NCBI RefSeq assembly: GCF_014648435.1
Contig: NZ_BMRC01000015.1
Span: forward strand, 1-64,000
Length of the DNA: 64,000 bases
Source: Nonomuraea spiralis
GTDB lineage: Bacteria > Actinomycetota > Actinomycetes > Streptosporangiales > Streptosporangiaceae
Direction: 5' to 3'
Shown: piece after piece, positions 33,621-42,105 of the stretch
How positions within the stretch are numbered: position 1 is the stretch's first letter
Layout: each line of letters begins with the position of its first letter
Notes under the pieces: model-generated
Seen by the model: only the letters and a program-made list of their open reading frames with translations
The model's database searches: none
Told to the model about the DNA's origin: nothing
Translations under genes and position numbers: made by a program

Positions 33621-33712
33621 GACTTCACCCAACCAGCGGAAAACTCCTGGTCAGTGCGGTCGTCATCAAACCATCACACAACGGTGGAACTCCGGTCATC
33701 AACCGGTCGGCG

Positions 33713-34135
33713 TCACCCCCGAAGATCTCCAGCGATGCACAGGTTGCCCACGCCGCGCATGAGCTCGAAGGCGTCCAGATCGGGACGGATCTCGCCGGCG
33801 GCCGCCGCGGCCTCCAGCAGCTGGGCGCACACCGGCACCAGGCGGTCGAGGAAGTAGGCGTGCAGCGTCTGGAAGGCGGTGTTGTCCGGCTGCAGGACCG
33901 CGGCCAGCCCGTGCTTGGCGACCAGGAAGTCGACGAACAGGCCGATCCACTGCCGCAGCGCCGCGTACGGACTCGGGCCGGCGGCCAGCATCGTGGCGGT
34001 CCCGACCCCGGCCTCGGCCGCGATGTCGCGGATCGGCGCCTCCACGCCCGAGGTGACGAACACCGCGGCGGCCGCGCGCAGCAGGTTCTCCTCGCTACGC
34101 CGCGCATCGGCCCGTTTCGGACGTGAGTGGTCCAC
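33713..34135 (-). pseudogene. TetR-family regulator with internal deletion and 3' frameshift
   Basis: From GTG 34135 (GGAAGGG upstream) the HTH region reads RRSEENLLRAAAAVFVTSGV and IRDIAAEAGVGTATM, then jumps to PSPYAALRQWIGLFVDFLVA. Typical relatives have about 35 residues here (the TLYRHFPTREALVEAVY helix), so recognition helix 3 and helix 4 are lost in-frame. At the end, sense continues in another frame (GDADRLMTGVPPL) to about 33627. Two operator-like palindromes remain upstream. The divergent hydrolase gene may now be unregulated. Confidence 0.7.
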
Positions 34136-34166
34136 GCCGTTCCCTTCCAGGGGCGGATTGCTAAAC

Positions 34167-34207
34167 GGGACGCTGTCCCGTATTGTTGTAAGCGGGACAC
34201 GGTCCCA
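34167..34207. promoter_or_regulatory. Paired palindromic operators GGGAC-N3-GTCCC
   Basis: Two sites, 34168-34180 (GGGACGCTGTCCC) and 34195-34207 (GGGACACGGTCCC), with centres 27 bp apart between the TetR remnant (start 34135) and the divergent hydrolase gene (34293). Symmetry and location fit a TetR-type operator pair. Confidence 0.7.
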
Positions 34208-34292
34208 CTTATGCATGTTGCCAGAGCGCCGGCGGCCAAGCCCTGCCCTCGCCCTGTGCTCACCTACGACAATCCGCCCGAAAGGCAGTTCC

Positions 34293-35225
34293 ATGCCCGC
34301 ATCGCCCACCGCCCCCGTCGTGTCGGTCAGGCCGGTCGTCCTGCCCGCTCCCGGACGAGGCGAGGACCTCCGGGTCCGCGTCTCGGCCCCCGCCACCGGC
34401 GACCACCTGCCCGTCGTCGTCCTGTCCCACGGCCACGGCTGGTCCATGGACGGCTACGCCCCCTTGGCCGACCACTGGGCCGCCCACGGCTTCGTGGTCC
34501 TGCAACCCACCCACCTCGACTCCCGCACCCTCGCCCTGCCCGCCGGCGACCCCCGCACCCCCGACATCTGGCGTATCAGGGTCGAGGACCTCAGGCGCGT
34601 CATCGACAGCCTCGACGTCCTGGAAGCAGCCCTTCCGGGCCTGGCCGGACGCGTGGACCACGACCGCCTGGCCGTCGCCGGGCACTCCTGGGGAGCCCAA
34701 AGCGCCAGCATGCTCCTCGGCGCCCGAATCCTGGACGCCGGCGGCCGCCCAGGCCAGGACCTGTCCGACCGCCGCGTCACGGCCGGCGTGCTGCTCGCCC
34801 TGCCCGGCACAGGCGGCCAGGACCTGTCGCCCTTCGCCGCCGAGCACCTGCCCTTCATGAACCCCGCCTTCGAGTTCATGACCACCCCGGCCCTGCTGGT
34901 CGCCGGCGACAAGGACGACTCGCCGCTGTCGCTGCGGGGACCGGACTGGTTCACCGACGGCTACCACCTGAGCCCCGGCGACAAGAGCCTGCTGACGCTG
35001 TTCGGCGCCGAGCACACCCTCGGCGGCGTCGCCGGACACCAGGTCGCCGAGACGACCGACGAGAGCCCCGAACGCCTGGCCCTGCTGCAGCAGCTCACCA
35101 CGGCCTACCTGCGCAGCGCCCTGGCCTCCGGCGACCTCGCATGGCCCGACGCCCGCGCCGCCCTGGAATCGGCCCCCCACCCCCTGGGCCGGATCGACGG
35201 CAAGCAGGCCGATCAGCCGGCCTGA
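34293..35225 (+). CDS. Alpha/beta hydrolase (dienelactone-hydrolase/PAF-acetylhydrolase-like)
   Basis: 310 residues, with AAAGGCAG upstream. Oxyanion-region LPVVVLSHGHGWSMDGYA, nucleophile elbow AVAGHSWGAQSASMLLG (Ser), an acid in PALLVAGDKDDSPLS and a His in LFGAEHTLGG. No signal peptide, so it is cytosolic. Substrate unknown. It is transcribed from a region with two GGGAC-N3-GTCCC operators. The following 35226-35503 shows no gene. Confidence 0.85.
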   Translation: MPASPTAPVVSVRPVVLPAPGRGEDLRVRVSAPATGDHLPVVVLSHGHGWSMDGYAPLADHWAAHGFVVLQPTHLDSRTLALPAGDPRTPDIWRIRVEDLRRVIDSLDVLEAALPGLAGRVDHDRLAVAGHSWGAQSASMLLGARILDAGGRPGQDLSDRRVTAGVLLALPGTGGQDLSPFAAEHLPFMNPAFEFMTTPALLVAGDKDDSPLSLRGPDWFTDGYHLSPGDKSLLTLFGAEHTLGGVAGHQVAETTDESPERLALLQQLTTAYLRSALASGDLAWPDARAALESAPHPLGRIDGKQADQPA

Positions 35226-35503
35226 CGGGTGCCGACCGGCTCGACATGACCGACGTCGTCGATCGGCACGCGTGGGCCCGCAGGTCGCGTACGAGGTTGT
35301 GGAGGCCGGCCCTCTTGGGGGTGATGTCGTTGATGCAGAGCTTGGCAGAGGGGTCGGCGGACGCTCGGGGGAGTGGCGCTCCGGCGCATCCGCGCGCTCC
35401 ACGTCCTGGCGCGACGGCAGTTCGTGCTGATCACCACTGCCGCCACGGCCGTTCTCGCACCTGCTCTGTTTCGCCGTGGTCGCGAGCATCGTGATCGGCG
35501 GGC

Positions 35504-36046
35504 TCAGCTCCAGGTCGCCCGCTTGAGAATCGTGCCGAGCCGGCTGTCGCTCCACTGGTCGAAGATGAGGATCTTCGACTTGGGCAGGTGCCAGATCCGT
35601 TCCTGGTAGGAGACGCCGGTCTGCTTGGCCGACTGCGTCGCGCAGCCGACGTGCCAGACACGGTAGGTGGCCTTGTGTCCCGCGCCGACCGGACGGAGGC
35701 CACGGGCGACGAGCTTGCCGGGGAAGTCCGCGACGTAGCGCTTGTCGGGTGCGCAGGCCGCGAGCCCGTTGCCCGGGTGGTACGGCTCCTCGGGGTCGTA
35801 GGGGTTGCCGTGGCGGGCCAGGGAGATGCCCTCCGGCCCGACGAGGTAGAACCCGCGGCACTCGACGGCGAGCCGGTCGCAGCGGCCGGTCTTGACGTGG
35901 ATGCCCCACATGTCTTCTTTCCCGACTTTCCAGGTCTTGGGGATCTGGAGCGTCATGCCGCGGAAGGTCAGCGGCTTGGTCGCCACGCTCTGCGCGGGTG
36001 CGCCGGTGAACAGGAGGGAGGCGGTCACAACCAGGGTCGTCAACAT
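35504..36046 (-). CDS. Secreted protein of unknown function
   Basis: 180 residues from ATG 36046. Signal peptide LTTLVVTASLLFTGAPAQSV. The mature domain has four cysteines (GRCDR, VECRG, AACAP, VGCAT) and aromatic strands (PLTFRGMTLQIPKTWKVGKE, YRVWHVGCATQSAKQTG). No family recognised; probably exported and disulfide-bonded. Confidence 0.65.
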   Translation of the reverse strand: MLTTLVVTASLLFTGAPAQSVATKPLTFRGMTLQIPKTWKVGKEDMWGIHVKTGRCDRLAVECRGFYLVGPEGISLARHGNPYDPEEPYHPGNGLAACAPDKRYVADFPGKLVARGLRPVGAGHKATYRVWHVGCATQSAKQTGVSYQERIWHLPKSKILIFDQWSDSRLGTILKRATWS

Positions 36047-36187
36047 GATCCCGAGGCTAGGGAAGCCCGCTTGTGGCTCGGCTGCAACGCTCTTGGAGCG
36101 CGCTCGAACGGCCACGCCGGACTCCCGGCACCGTTCCTTCCGGGCCCTCCGGTCGTTCGCCGGAGGTGAGCGCGTTCGAGGGGAGCC

Positions 36188-36600
36188 TTGAAGAGCCTGC
36201 GCATCGGGCTGAGCGGCCCCGACCTGTTCGCCGTCCTCGGCTCGCTGCCCGACCGGCTGGTGCCGCCCGGGCTGTCGAGCGAGCTCTCGGTGGACGACCA
36301 GCCCGGCGAGGCGCGTGAGCGGTGGCCGGCGGACATGCGCCGCTGCGACCTGTCGGCCATGGCTCACCGGCCAGGCCCTGCGCACCACCAGGACGGGTCG
36401 TTCCTGTCGCTGGACAAGGGCGAGCTGGTCGTCTCGACTCCGTCCGCGAGCTCGGCCCCGTGGACATGCTGCGGTCGCTCGCCGGCACACCCTTCCGGCC
36501 GGCGTCCTTCGCCGGCGTGCACTACCCGAACGGCTGGGCGTGCGCCTTCCCCCGGAAGGGGCACCTGACGCTGGTGTCGGCCTGTCGTCAAGGAATCTGT
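36188..36600 (+). pseudogene. Decayed hypothetical gene with several frame changes
   Basis: A TTG with GAGGGGAGCC upstream opens SLRIGLSGPDLFAVLGSLPD and PPGLSSELSVDD. Further on, sense appears in other frames (DGSFLSLDKGELVV, then VRELGPVDMLRSLAG and FAGVHYPNGWACAF), so at least two indels have accumulated. It ends near the integrase fragment. Family not recognised. Confidence 0.45.
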
Positions 36601-36631
36601 CACCAAGTACACGCGGGCGCGTTAAGCCTGG

Positions 36632-36950
36632 TCAGTGGGTACGGCGGCGCGGTGCCAGGACCTCGGTGACCTTGGCGATGGCCTCAGCGCCGGGTTTGAC
36701 GTAGCGCATGGCGGTGCGGGGGTTCTTGTGGCGGGTCTTGCCCATGATGAGTTGCAGGGGGATCTCGGCGTCGCCGAGGTGGGTGGCGGCGCTGTGGCGC
36801 AGCTGGTGCAGGTCGAGCCCGGCGTACTTGTCCAGCAGGACGCGGGCGCGGTCGTAGCCGGGACGGGCGCGGCCGGTGTGCTGGCAGATGTCGGCGGCCG
36901 CGGGGCGGCGGGCCGGGACGGGGCGCCGTTCGGACAAGAAGAGCGGAGCG
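36632..36950 (-). pseudogene. C-terminal half of a tyrosine recombinase/integrase
   Basis: About 100 residues: RPVPARRPAAADICQHTGRA, GYDRARVLLDKYAGLDLHQL, the HxxR box LHQLRHSAATHLG, the following conserved KTRHKNPRTAMRY with the nucleophilic Tyr, and the tail APRRR. The N-terminal SAM-like domain and first catalytic Arg are missing; similarity ends near 36950, where a plus-strand gene fragment starts. A remnant of an integrated element. Confidence 0.8.
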
Positions 36951-36963
36951 CGGCAGAAGGCGA

Positions 36964-37166
36964 GCGGCAACCAACTGGGCGATCCCGCCAAGGCCGGGGA
37001 GGCCGTCGTGCACATCACGTCGGTCGATCGGCCGCCGGCCCACCTCGTCCTGGGCTCGGACACACTGCGGCTGGTCACCGCCGCGCGCACGGCCGTGGAC
37101 AAGGACATCCGTACGTGGGAGGCACTCTCCCGGACGACCGACTTCGCCGAGGGCGCTCAGCTCTGA
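36964..37166 (+). pseudogene. C-terminal fragment of a short-chain dehydrogenase
   Basis: About 67 residues in one frame: GNQLGDPAKAGEAVVHITSV, RPPAHLVLGSDTLRLVTAAR, DIRTWEALSRTTDFAEGAQL. This is the end of SDR oxidoreductases (GDPAKAA...PPxHLxLGSDA...W...S). The Rossmann core and catalytic Tyr-x3-Lys are lost at the junction with the integrase fragment. Confidence 0.75.
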
Positions 37167-37320
37167 CACCCGGCGCCCCCGCCCGGAGCCGCCGCATCAC
37201 CGAACGCGAGGGCGATGCCAGGGAGCGGGCCATCCTCGACATCTGTGAGGCTCTGCCGGCGCAGAAGGGCTACGACGCCGTGACCGTCAGCGACATCACC
37301 CAGGGTGACGAGCCGACGAC
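37167..37320 (+). pseudogene. N-terminal fragment of a TetR regulator
   Basis: About 50 residues: RRITEREGDARERAILDICE, LPAQKGYDAVTVSDITQG. This is the start of a TetR HTH before the recognition helix. The frame then loses meaning at about 37320 in sequence of no clear origin. Confidence 0.55.
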
Positions 37321-37499
37321 ACTTTCGTTCGGCGCGACAGCCGCTGCGCCTTGCCGTGGCGCTACCTTGCCACATCGGCGACGCTACGCCTTGCGCATGC
37401 TCCTCGTCTGCCGCGCTGACCAGGCGCTATGCCTTCATGGACTCTGCCCCCGTCGCCTACTGCACGGAGGTCAGGGGCACGGCTATCCCTTTCTCCCGT

Positions 37500-38163
37500 A
37501 CTTGGTCTGTCCCTCCTGTACGGCGTGGCCTTCGCGTACGGCACGCCGGGCCTGGTCAACTCCGCCGCCCAGACCGGCCTGGTCCGGGACATGCTGCCGG
37601 CCCGCCACCTCGACACGGCCAACGGCCTGCCGTCCACCATCGATCAGGGGCTACGGATTTTCTCCCCCGCTGTAGGCAGTGCCCTGTACGCCGCATGGGG
37701 AGGCAGCGCGCTCGCCATCGGCGTGGCCGCCTGCCTGGCGCTCACGGCGCTGGTGCTCCTGACCGTCAAGGTACGCGAATCCACGCCGGAACCCCGCCGC
37801 CCGGAGCGCGGTTGGCGGCAGGAGACGGCCGCCGGCCCGACCCACCTGCGAAGCGTCCCGCTGCTGTGGCGCATGGTGCTCGTGACCGTGGCGGCCTTCG
37901 GCGTCGTCGGCGTCTTCGACTCGTCCCTGTTCGAGCTCGTGGGCAAAGGACTGGGGATGGACGCCGCGTTCTTCGGGGTGCTGATGGCCGTCCAGGGAGC
38001 CGGAAGCGTCCTGGGCGGTCTGACCGCCGCCCCGGTGCTGCGCCGCCTGGGGCCGGCGGTCATGGTCGCGACCGCGCTCGCGCTGCTCGTCACCGCGGGC
38101 CTGGCGATGGCCGCCGACCTCGCCGGCGTCCCCCTGCGCGCACTGAGGAACATCACGCTGTGA
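37500..38163 (+). pseudogene. Internal part of an MFS transporter
   Basis: About 220 residues with five or six membrane helices: LSLLYGVAFAYGTPGLVNSA, RDMLPARHLDTANGLPSTID, VLMAVQGAGSVLGGLTAAPV. This is the middle of a DHA3-like MFS protein; both ends are missing and the frame ends ALRNITL at 38163. Bases 37321-37499 show no intact gene. Confidence 0.7.
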
Positions 38164-38298
38164 ACCGCTGAAGATTCGCCGTCACTCGACGGTGGAAGTC
38201 ACAGCTCGTTCGGCGAGGCAGGGGAAGGATTTGCCCCCGGTGTAGGGCTGAGGTCGGGCTGAAGAGCGATCGACCGCTTCGGGTGCCGGGTGGCACGG

Positions 38299-38360
38299 CG
38301 ATCCTTTATGATCCTTTAACACCTAGACATCTAAAGTCCTACGAGTCTAGATAAATGGAG
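38299..38360 (+). promoter_or_regulatory. Promoter/operator region of the GntR-ABC operon
   Basis: AT-rich leader with a direct repeat ATCCTTTA (38301-38308 and 38311-38318), a palindrome TAGACATCTA (38324-38333) and TCTAGA (38346-38351), ending in GGAGG just before the GTG at 38368. YtrA-type GntR proteins usually repress their own operon from such sites. Confidence 0.55.
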
Positions 38361-38367
38361 GATCCCG

Positions 38368-38763
38368 GTGATCGAGTTCCATCTGGACGGCCGCTCCGGC
38401 GTCTCGCCGTACCTGCAGCTGGTCCAGCAAGTACGTCAGGCGCTGCGGCTCGGCGTGCTGCGCGAGGGTGACCAGCTGCCGACCGTCAAGGAGGCCGTGG
38501 CGCAGTTGGCGATCAACGCCAACACGGTTCTCAAGGCCTACCGGGAACTCGAGCACGAGGGTCTGGTCGCCGCCCGGCCAGGGGTGGGGACGTTCGTGAC
38601 GGCGACGCTCACCGACGCCTCGCTGGCCGCGCACGGCCCGCTGCGGCTGGAACTGCGGCGCTGGCTGGCCAAGGCCCGCCGGGCCGGCCTCGACGACGAA
38701 AGCATCGAGGCCCTCTTCATGACCACCTTTCGGACCGCCACCGCTCAGGAGGACATAGCGTGA
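38368..38763 (+). CDS. GntR-family regulator, YtrA subfamily
   Basis: 131 residues, GTG start with GGAGGATC. A winged helix GVSPYLQLVQQVRQALRLGV, LPTVKEAVAQLAINANTVLK, ELEHEGLVAARPGVGTFV, then a short dimerisation helix. This is the YtrA architecture (small GntR controlling an ABC transporter). The stop overlaps the ATPase start as GTGA. It is likely an autorepressor of the whole five-gene operon, possibly relieved by envelope stress or an antibiotic. Confidence 0.9.
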   Translation: MIEFHLDGRSGVSPYLQLVQQVRQALRLGVLREGDQLPTVKEAVAQLAINANTVLKAYRELEHEGLVAARPGVGTFVTATLTDASLAAHGPLRLELRRWLAKARRAGLDDESIEALFMTTFRTATAQEDIA

Positions 38764-39647
38764 CTTCGGTCCTGCAGGCCCAGGGTCTGGGCAGGAAATA
38801 CGGCAAACGCTGGGCGCTGCGCGAGTGCACGATCGACATACCGGCGGGCCACGTCGTCGGACTGGTGGGCCCCAACGGGGCCGGGAAGACCACACTGCTG
38901 AAGCTGGCCAGCGGCCAGCTGGAGCCGACCGCGGGCGGCATCACCGTGCTCGGCGGCCGGCCCGCCGGCGGCCCGGCCCAGCTGGCCAAGGTCGGCTTCG
39001 TGGCCCAGGACACCCCCGTCTACACCGGGCTCAGCATCGCCGAGCACCTGCGACTGGGAGCGCGGCTCAACCCCCGCTGGGACGACGGCATGGCGCGCGA
39101 ACGCATCGCGCAACTCGGCCTCGACCCCGCCCAGCGGGCGGGCAAACTGTCGGGCGGGCAGCGCGCCCAGCTCGCCCTCACCGTGGGCCTGGCCAAGCGG
39201 CCCGAGTTATTGATCCTGGACGAGCCGGTGGCCTCGCTCGACCCGCTGGCCCGCCGCGAGTTCATGCAGGGCCTGATGGAGGCCACCGTCGAGCACAGGT
39301 TCAGCGTGGTGCTCTCCTCCCATCTGGTCTCCGACCTGGAACGGGTGTGCGACTTCCTGATCGTGCTCGTCGACTCGCGCGTCCAGGTGGCCGGGGAGGT
39401 CGACAAGCTGATGGCCACCCATCACCGGCTCACCGGCCCGCGCCGCGACCCCGACCGGCTCCCCGCCGACCAGCACGTGGTCTCCGCACGCCACACCGAC
39501 CGGCAGAGCACGTACGTGATCCGCACCGACGCCCCGATCCACGATCCCGCCTGGACGGTCACCCAGCTCAGCCTGGAAGACCTCGTCCTGGCCTACATGG
39601 ACAAGCGCACCGCCGACCGGCGGGTCGCCCTGGAGGTGCGGCGATGA
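38760..39647 (+). CDS. ABC transporter ATPase
   Basis: 295 residues. Walker A VGPNGAGKTTLL, Q-loop VGFVAQDTPVY, signature KLSGGQRAQLAL, Walker B LLILDEPVASLDPLA, switch His in SSHLV. A C-terminal 90-residue extension ends with VTQLSLEDLVLAYM. Overlaps upstream and downstream genes. It powers the permease encoded next. Confidence 0.92.
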   Translation: MTSVLQAQGLGRKYGKRWALRECTIDIPAGHVVGLVGPNGAGKTTLLKLASGQLEPTAGGITVLGGRPAGGPAQLAKVGFVAQDTPVYTGLSIAEHLRLGARLNPRWDDGMARERIAQLGLDPAQRAGKLSGGQRAQLALTVGLAKRPELLILDEPVASLDPLARREFMQGLMEATVEHRFSVVLSSHLVSDLERVCDFLIVLVDSRVQVAGEVDKLMATHHRLTGPRRDPDRLPADQHVVSARHTDRQSTYVIRTDAPIHDPAWTVTQLSLEDLVLAYMDKRTADRRVALEVRR

Positions 39648-40690
39648 TCTGGCTGACCTGGCGCCAGTTCCGCGGCTCGGCCGCGATGACGGCCGCCCTG
39701 CTCGTCGTCCTCGCCGTCGTCCTGGCCCTGACCGGCCCCGAACTGGCCTCCGACTACTCCGCCGGGATCGCGGCCTGCGTCCAGGACGACACCTGCGACC
39801 GCTTCTACGACCACTTCTTCGGCGGGCACGACACCGAGTTCATGGCCCTGACCCTCGTCGTCCTGCTCCTGCCCGCCCTCGCCGGGCTCTTCTGGGGAGC
39901 ACCGCTGATCACCCGCGAGCTGGAGGCCGGCACGCACCTGATGGTGTGGAACCAGAGCATCACCCGCGGCCGCTGGCTGGCGGTCAAGCTCGCGCTCATG
40001 GGCTTGACCGCCGTGGCCTTCGCCGGCCTGTGCGGCCTCATGGTGACCTGGTGGTCCGACCCTCTGGACAAGTCAGCCACCGAGAACCTGGCCCTGATGG
40101 CTCCCCTGGTGTTCGGCGCGCGCGGCATCACCCCGATGGGGTACGCGGCCTTCACCTTCGTCCTCGGCGTGACCGTGGGCATGCTGGTACGCCGCACGCT
40201 GCCCGCCATGGCGCTCACGCTGGTCGTCTTCGCCGCGTTCCAGTTCGCCATGCCGCTGCTGGTCCGGCCACACCTGATGCCCCCGATCACCGCGACCGTC
40301 GAACTCGGCAAGACGAACGTGGACGGCATCGGCATAAACCGGGATCGAGGCGGATATGTGGAGATTCGCCTGAAGTCGGCCGTTCCCGGTCACGCGGGCG
40401 CCTGGGTCCTGTCCGCCGACCTGCTCGATCCGTCCGGACGCGTGCTCGGCGGCGACAGCGGCTTCGGCGCCGCCCGGGTGTCCACCACGTCGGGGCCCTG
40501 CGCGCCGTCGGCGGGCGCCGGGGACGGCTGCATCGCCGAGATCAACCGGCTCGGCTATCGACAGCGGGCGACCTACCAGCCCCTTGAGCGCTTCTGGCCC
40601 TTCCAGTGGATCGAGACCGGGATCTACGCCCTGCTCACCCTCGGCCTGTCGTGGTTCTGCTTCTGGTGGATCCGCAGGCGCCTGTCATGA
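39644..40690 (+). CDS. ABC-2-type permease with large extracytoplasmic loop
   Basis: 348 residues, six hydrophobic segments, starting IWLTWRQFRGSAAMTAALLV. Contains LITRELEAGTHLMVWNQSIT, the coupling-helix motif common in actinomycete YtrA-linked permeases. A hydrophilic loop of about 100 residues with two Cys (GPCAPS, GDGCIAE) separates helices five and six and should face outside. ATGA overlaps join it to both neighbours. Confidence 0.85.
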   Translation: MIWLTWRQFRGSAAMTAALLVVLAVVLALTGPELASDYSAGIAACVQDDTCDRFYDHFFGGHDTEFMALTLVVLLLPALAGLFWGAPLITRELEAGTHLMVWNQSITRGRWLAVKLALMGLTAVAFAGLCGLMVTWWSDPLDKSATENLALMAPLVFGARGITPMGYAAFTFVLGVTVGMLVRRTLPAMALTLVVFAAFQFAMPLLVRPHLMPPITATVELGKTNVDGIGINRDRGGYVEIRLKSAVPGHAGAWVLSADLLDPSGRVLGGDSGFGAARVSTTSGPCAPSAGAGDGCIAEINRLGYRQRATYQPLERFWPFQWIETGIYALLTLGLSWFCFWWIRRRLS

Positions 40691-42105
40691 CCGTCATCAG
40701 GATCGCGGCCGCCGGGCTGGCCCTCCTCCTGGCGGCGGCCTGCACGGCCCCGGCGCCGCCGCGCGGCCTGGCGAGCACGGCGGACGCCACGACCTGCGCG
40801 CCACCCCAGGGAGCCCCCGGGCCGGAGACGGCCACCACGATCGACGTCATCGAACAGGCCTACTTCTGCATCCTCGGCGCCTACTACAGCGGCGCCACGC
40901 TGGACGCCCGCTCGCTGCTGAGCGCCGGGTTCGCCGCCCTGACCCAAGAGCTCAACCGCAGCGGACGCGACCTGCCCGAGGCAACCATGCCGGCGCTGAC
41001 CGGCGACCGCAGGACCGACTGGGCCGCCTTCGAGGCCGCGTACCGCAGGACCACCGATCGGGTCCCCGACCTTCGCGACAGGCTGGCCGTCGTCACCCTT
41101 GAGGCCATCGTGGCCGGCCTCGGCGACAACCACGCCCGCTGGGCGCACGACGTCAAGCGGCCCCCTGACTACTACGACGGCGACGGCTACGGCCTGGGCC
41201 TCCTGGCGAACGTCCATGGCCCGCAGGTGGACGGCAGCCCCGGCGTCGCCCTCCCCCCGCTGTTCGTCACCACCGTGCAGGGCGGCGCGGCGCGGGCGGC
41301 CGGGCTGCGCCCGGGCGACGTCATCGAGTCGGTCAACGGATCGGCGCCCTTCATCGACGGGAAGGCCACCCCCGCGATCGCCGCCCTCTACCCGGCGTAC
41401 CCGGAGGCGCGCCCGGTCCGGTTGCGGCTCCTGCGGCAGAGCACCGGCCGCCACTGGAGCGTGACGCTCAAGCCCGGCCTCTACCAGCAGGACTGGGCCG
41501 ACCTGCGGGTGGTGACCTCGAAGCTGCTGGACGACGACATCGCCTACGTACGAATGCGCGGATTCGCCCCCGACTCCGCCGACCGGGTCCTCAAGGCGAT
41601 CTCCAGACTGCGCACCGGCCGGACGCTGTCCGGAGTCGTGCTGGACCTGCGCGGCAACGGCGGCGGCAGCCCCGTGGAGGCGACCCGGCTGGTCAGCGCG
41701 TTCGGCCACGGCAAGGTCACCGCCTACCAATGCACCGTGGACGGCAGGTGCGAGACCTCGCGGACCGACGACACCGTCGAACTGCTCGGCCTGCCGCTGG
41801 TGGTGCTCATCGACCGCGGTTGCGCCTCGGCGTGCGAGCACTTCAGCTCCGCGGTCAAGGACCTGCGCCTCGGCCTGCTGGTCGGCACCAGGACCGCCGG
41901 GGTCATCTCCGGCCCGGCGCAGCCGCACCTGCTCGCCAACAACACCAGCCTGAGCTTCCCCGCCAGGCACCACCTCGGACCCGACCGCGAGGTGATCGAC
42001 CGGATCGGCGTGCCGCCCGACCACCACGTGCCCCTGACCTCGCGGGACGCGACCGCCGGGCGCGACCCCGCGCTGGCCAAGGCCATGGCCTTGCTGGACA
42101 AGTGA
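40687..42105 (+). CDS. S41-family peptidase-like lipoprotein
   Basis: 472 residues. Lipobox ALLLAAACTAP. A PDZ-like segment (GGAARAAGLRPGDVIESVNG) and an S41/tail-specific protease core: IAYVRMRGFAP, VVLDLRGNGGGSPVEATRLV, and VVLIDRGCASACEHFSSAVK, where the catalytic Ser of the family corresponds to the SAC segment; GTRTAGVISGP follows. Extracytoplasmic, membrane-anchored. The substrate is unknown; the operon suggests it processes or clears material handled by the ABC transporter. Confidence 0.85.
   Translation: MTVIRIAAAGLALLLAAACTAPAPPRGLASTADATTCAPPQGAPGPETATTIDVIEQAYFCILGAYYSGATLDARSLLSAGFAALTQELNRSGRDLPEATMPALTGDRRTDWAAFEAAYRRTTDRVPDLRDRLAVVTLEAIVAGLGDNHARWAHDVKRPPDYYDGDGYGLGLLANVHGPQVDGSPGVALPPLFVTTVQGGAARAAGLRPGDVIESVNGSAPFIDGKATPAIAALYPAYPEARPVRLRLLRQSTGRHWSVTLKPGLYQQDWADLRVVTSKLLDDDIAYVRMRGFAPDSADRVLKAISRLRTGRTLSGVVLDLRGNGGGSPVEATRLVSAFGHGKVTAYQCTVDGRCETSRTDDTVELLGLPLVVLIDRGCASACEHFSSAVKDLRLGLLVGTRTAGVISGPAQPHLLANNTSLSFPARHHLGPDREVIDRIGVPPDHHVPLTSRDATAGRDPALAKAMALLDK

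Noticed and set aside
38825..40690. Apparent 621-residue protein ending in the ABC permease
   Set aside because: The first part is an off-frame reading of the ATPase gene; the permease starts at ATG 39644 overlapping the ATPase stop.
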